In this document: piece after piece, positions 63,076-64,000 of the stretch | Layout: each line of letters starts with the position of its first letter | How positions within the stretch are numbered: position 1 is the first letter of the stretch | Origin: Rhodoferax sp. AJA081-3 | GTDB lineage: Bacteria; Pseudomonadota; Gammaproteobacteria; Burkholderiales; Burkholderiaceae_C | Direction: 5' to 3' | DNA: 64,000 nucleotides | Assembly (NCBI RefSeq): GCF_017798165.1 | Contig: NZ_CP059068.1 | Span: forward strand, 186,001 to 250,000 | Translations under genes and position numbers: made by a program | Notes under the pieces: model-generated | Seen by the model: the letters and a program-made list of their open reading frames with translations, nothing else | What the model was told of the DNA's origin: nothing | Database searches by the model: none

Positions 63076-64000
63076 ATGCCAAAACGTACCGACATCCAAA
63101 GCATCCTCATCATCGGCGCCGGCCCCATCATCATCGGCCAGGCCTGTGAGTTCGATTACTCCGGCGTGCAGGCCTGCAAGGCACTGCGCGAAGAGGGCTA
63201 CCGCGTCATCCTGATCAACAGCAACCCCGCGACAATCATGACCGACCCGGCCACGGCGGATGTGACCTACATCGAGCCCATCACCTGGCAGACGGTAGAG
63301 AAGATCATCGCCAAGGAAAAGCCCGATGCGATCCTGCCGACCATGGGCGGCCAGACCGCGCTGAACTGCGCGCTGGACCTTTGGCACAACGGCGTGTTGG
63401 CCAAGTACACCGGTGCTGCCACCGGCAAGCCGGTGGAGCTGATCGGCGCCACACCCGAGGCCATCGATAAAGCAGAAGACCGCTTGAAGTTCAAGGATGC
63501 CATGACCAAGATCGGTCTGGGCTCCGCGCGTTCCGGCATTGCCCACAGCATGGCCGAGGCTTGGGAAGTGCAAAAGACACTGGGTTTCCCCACGGTTATC
63601 CGCCCTAGCTTCACACTGGGCGGCACGGGCGGCGGCATTGCCTACAACCCCGAAGAATTTGAAGTCATCTGCAAGCGCGGCCTGGAAGCCTCGCCTACCA
63701 ACGAGCTGCTGATCGAAGAATCGCTGTTGGGCTGGAAAGAGTACGAGATGGAAGTGGTGCGCGACAAGGCGGACAACTGCATCATTGTCTGCTCCATCGA
63801 GAATTTGGACCCCATGGGTGTGCACACCGGCGACTCCATCACCGTGGCACCGGCGCAAACGCTGACCGACAAGGAATACCAGATTCTGCGCAATGCATCG
63901 CTGGCAGTGCTGCGCGAAATCGGTGTGGACACCGGCGGATCGAACGTGCAGTTCTCCATCAATCCGGATGACGGCCGCATGGTTGTCATCGAGATGAATC
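63076..64000 (+). CDS. carB: Carbamoyl phosphate synthase large subunit (5' part)
   Basis: The first 308 residues of the large synthetase subunit; the gene runs off the window. [28 protein letters not shown] is the typical start, with [50 protein letters not shown] of the ATP-grasp domain and [24 protein letters not shown]. Adjacent carA supplies the partner subunit. Confidence 0.97.
   Translation, partial: MPKRTDIQSILIIGAGPIIIGQACEFDYSGVQACKALREEGYRVILINSNPATIMTDPATADVTYIEPITWQTVEKIIAKEKPDAILPTMGGQTALNCALDLWHNGVLAKYTGAATGKPVELIGATPEAIDKAEDRLKFKDAMTKIGLGSARSGIAHSMAEAWEVQKTLGFPTVIRPSFTLGGTGGGIAYNPEEFEVICKRGLEASPTNELLIEESLLGWKEYEMEVVRDKADNCIIVCSIENLDPMGVHTGDSITVAPAQTLTDKEYQILRNASLAVLREIGVDTGGSNVQFSINPDDGRMVVIEMN

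Noticed and set aside
1..64000. CRISPR array or restriction/abortive-infection type defence island
   Set aside because: No regularly spaced direct repeats with unique spacers and no cas, methylase or toxin-antitoxin genes were recognised.

Overview
The window looks like a chromosomal segment of a betaproteobacterium of the Burkholderiales, most likely family Comamonadaceae (Rhodoferax/Polaromonas-like). This rests on the gene order rpsB-tsf-pyrH-frr-uppS-cdsA-dxr-rseP-bamA-skp-lpxD-fabZ-lpxA-lpxB-rnhB, carA-lysE-carB, a PhaR regulator of polyhydroxybutyrate storage, high GC, and dispersed short repeats that I associate with this family. The genus is an inference; no rRNA gene is present.

Layout. 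1-20.5 kb is mainly sensing and envelope: the tail of an unknown protein, a DUF4832-type lipoprotein, a hybrid histidine kinase, a tartrate/isopropylmalate-type dehydrogenase with a divergent LysR regulator, a chemotaxis receptor next to an oxygen-binding di-iron (ODP-like) protein, an EamA exporter, a degenerate GGDEF protein, a DctB/DctD-like two-component pair facing a glutamate/aspartate-type binding protein, an S41 protease with a coupled small lipoprotein, an M23 peptidase and a TPR-like protein. 20.5-23.6 kb is a mobile segment (IS91-family transposase plus a frameshifted tyrosine recombinase). 23.6-39.3 kb holds a SNF2 helicase, ETF-ubiquinone oxidoreductase, two short-chain dehydrogenases, a second EamA transporter, tRNA-Val, phaR, rimO, tRNA-Leu, rnr, nnr and a metallo-beta-lactamase-fold protein. 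39.4-54.6 kb is the ribosome / isoprenoid / outer-membrane assembly / lipid A cluster, ending with rnhB and an RNA methyltransferase. 54.6-61 kb is accessory: two small binding proteins, a LysR regulator divergent from a small conserved protein and a tautomerase, then a haem-type sensor (DUF3365-HAMP) two bases ahead of a Ser/Thr kinase fused to a class III nucleotide cyclase. 61-64 kb is carA, lysE and the start of carB.

What stands out. (1) Six copies of one approximately 58-bp repeat (20473, 23584, 26531, 30881, 54030, 55350) share a hairpin arm and a GGGGGCTAG-type core separated by exactly 17 nt in every copy; two lie in frame inside genes, one supplies a stop codon, and two bracket the IS91 segment. 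(2) The haem sensor plus kinase-cyclase fusion at 57-60 kb is the best candidate for a little-described signalling system. (3) The oxygen-binding protein gene at 8966 has an FNR-type box (TTGA-N6-TCAA) centred at -41.5 from its predicted start, the textbook class II position. (4) Further operator-like palindromes precede phaR, the dehydrogenase at 31258, and the LysR gene at 55393.
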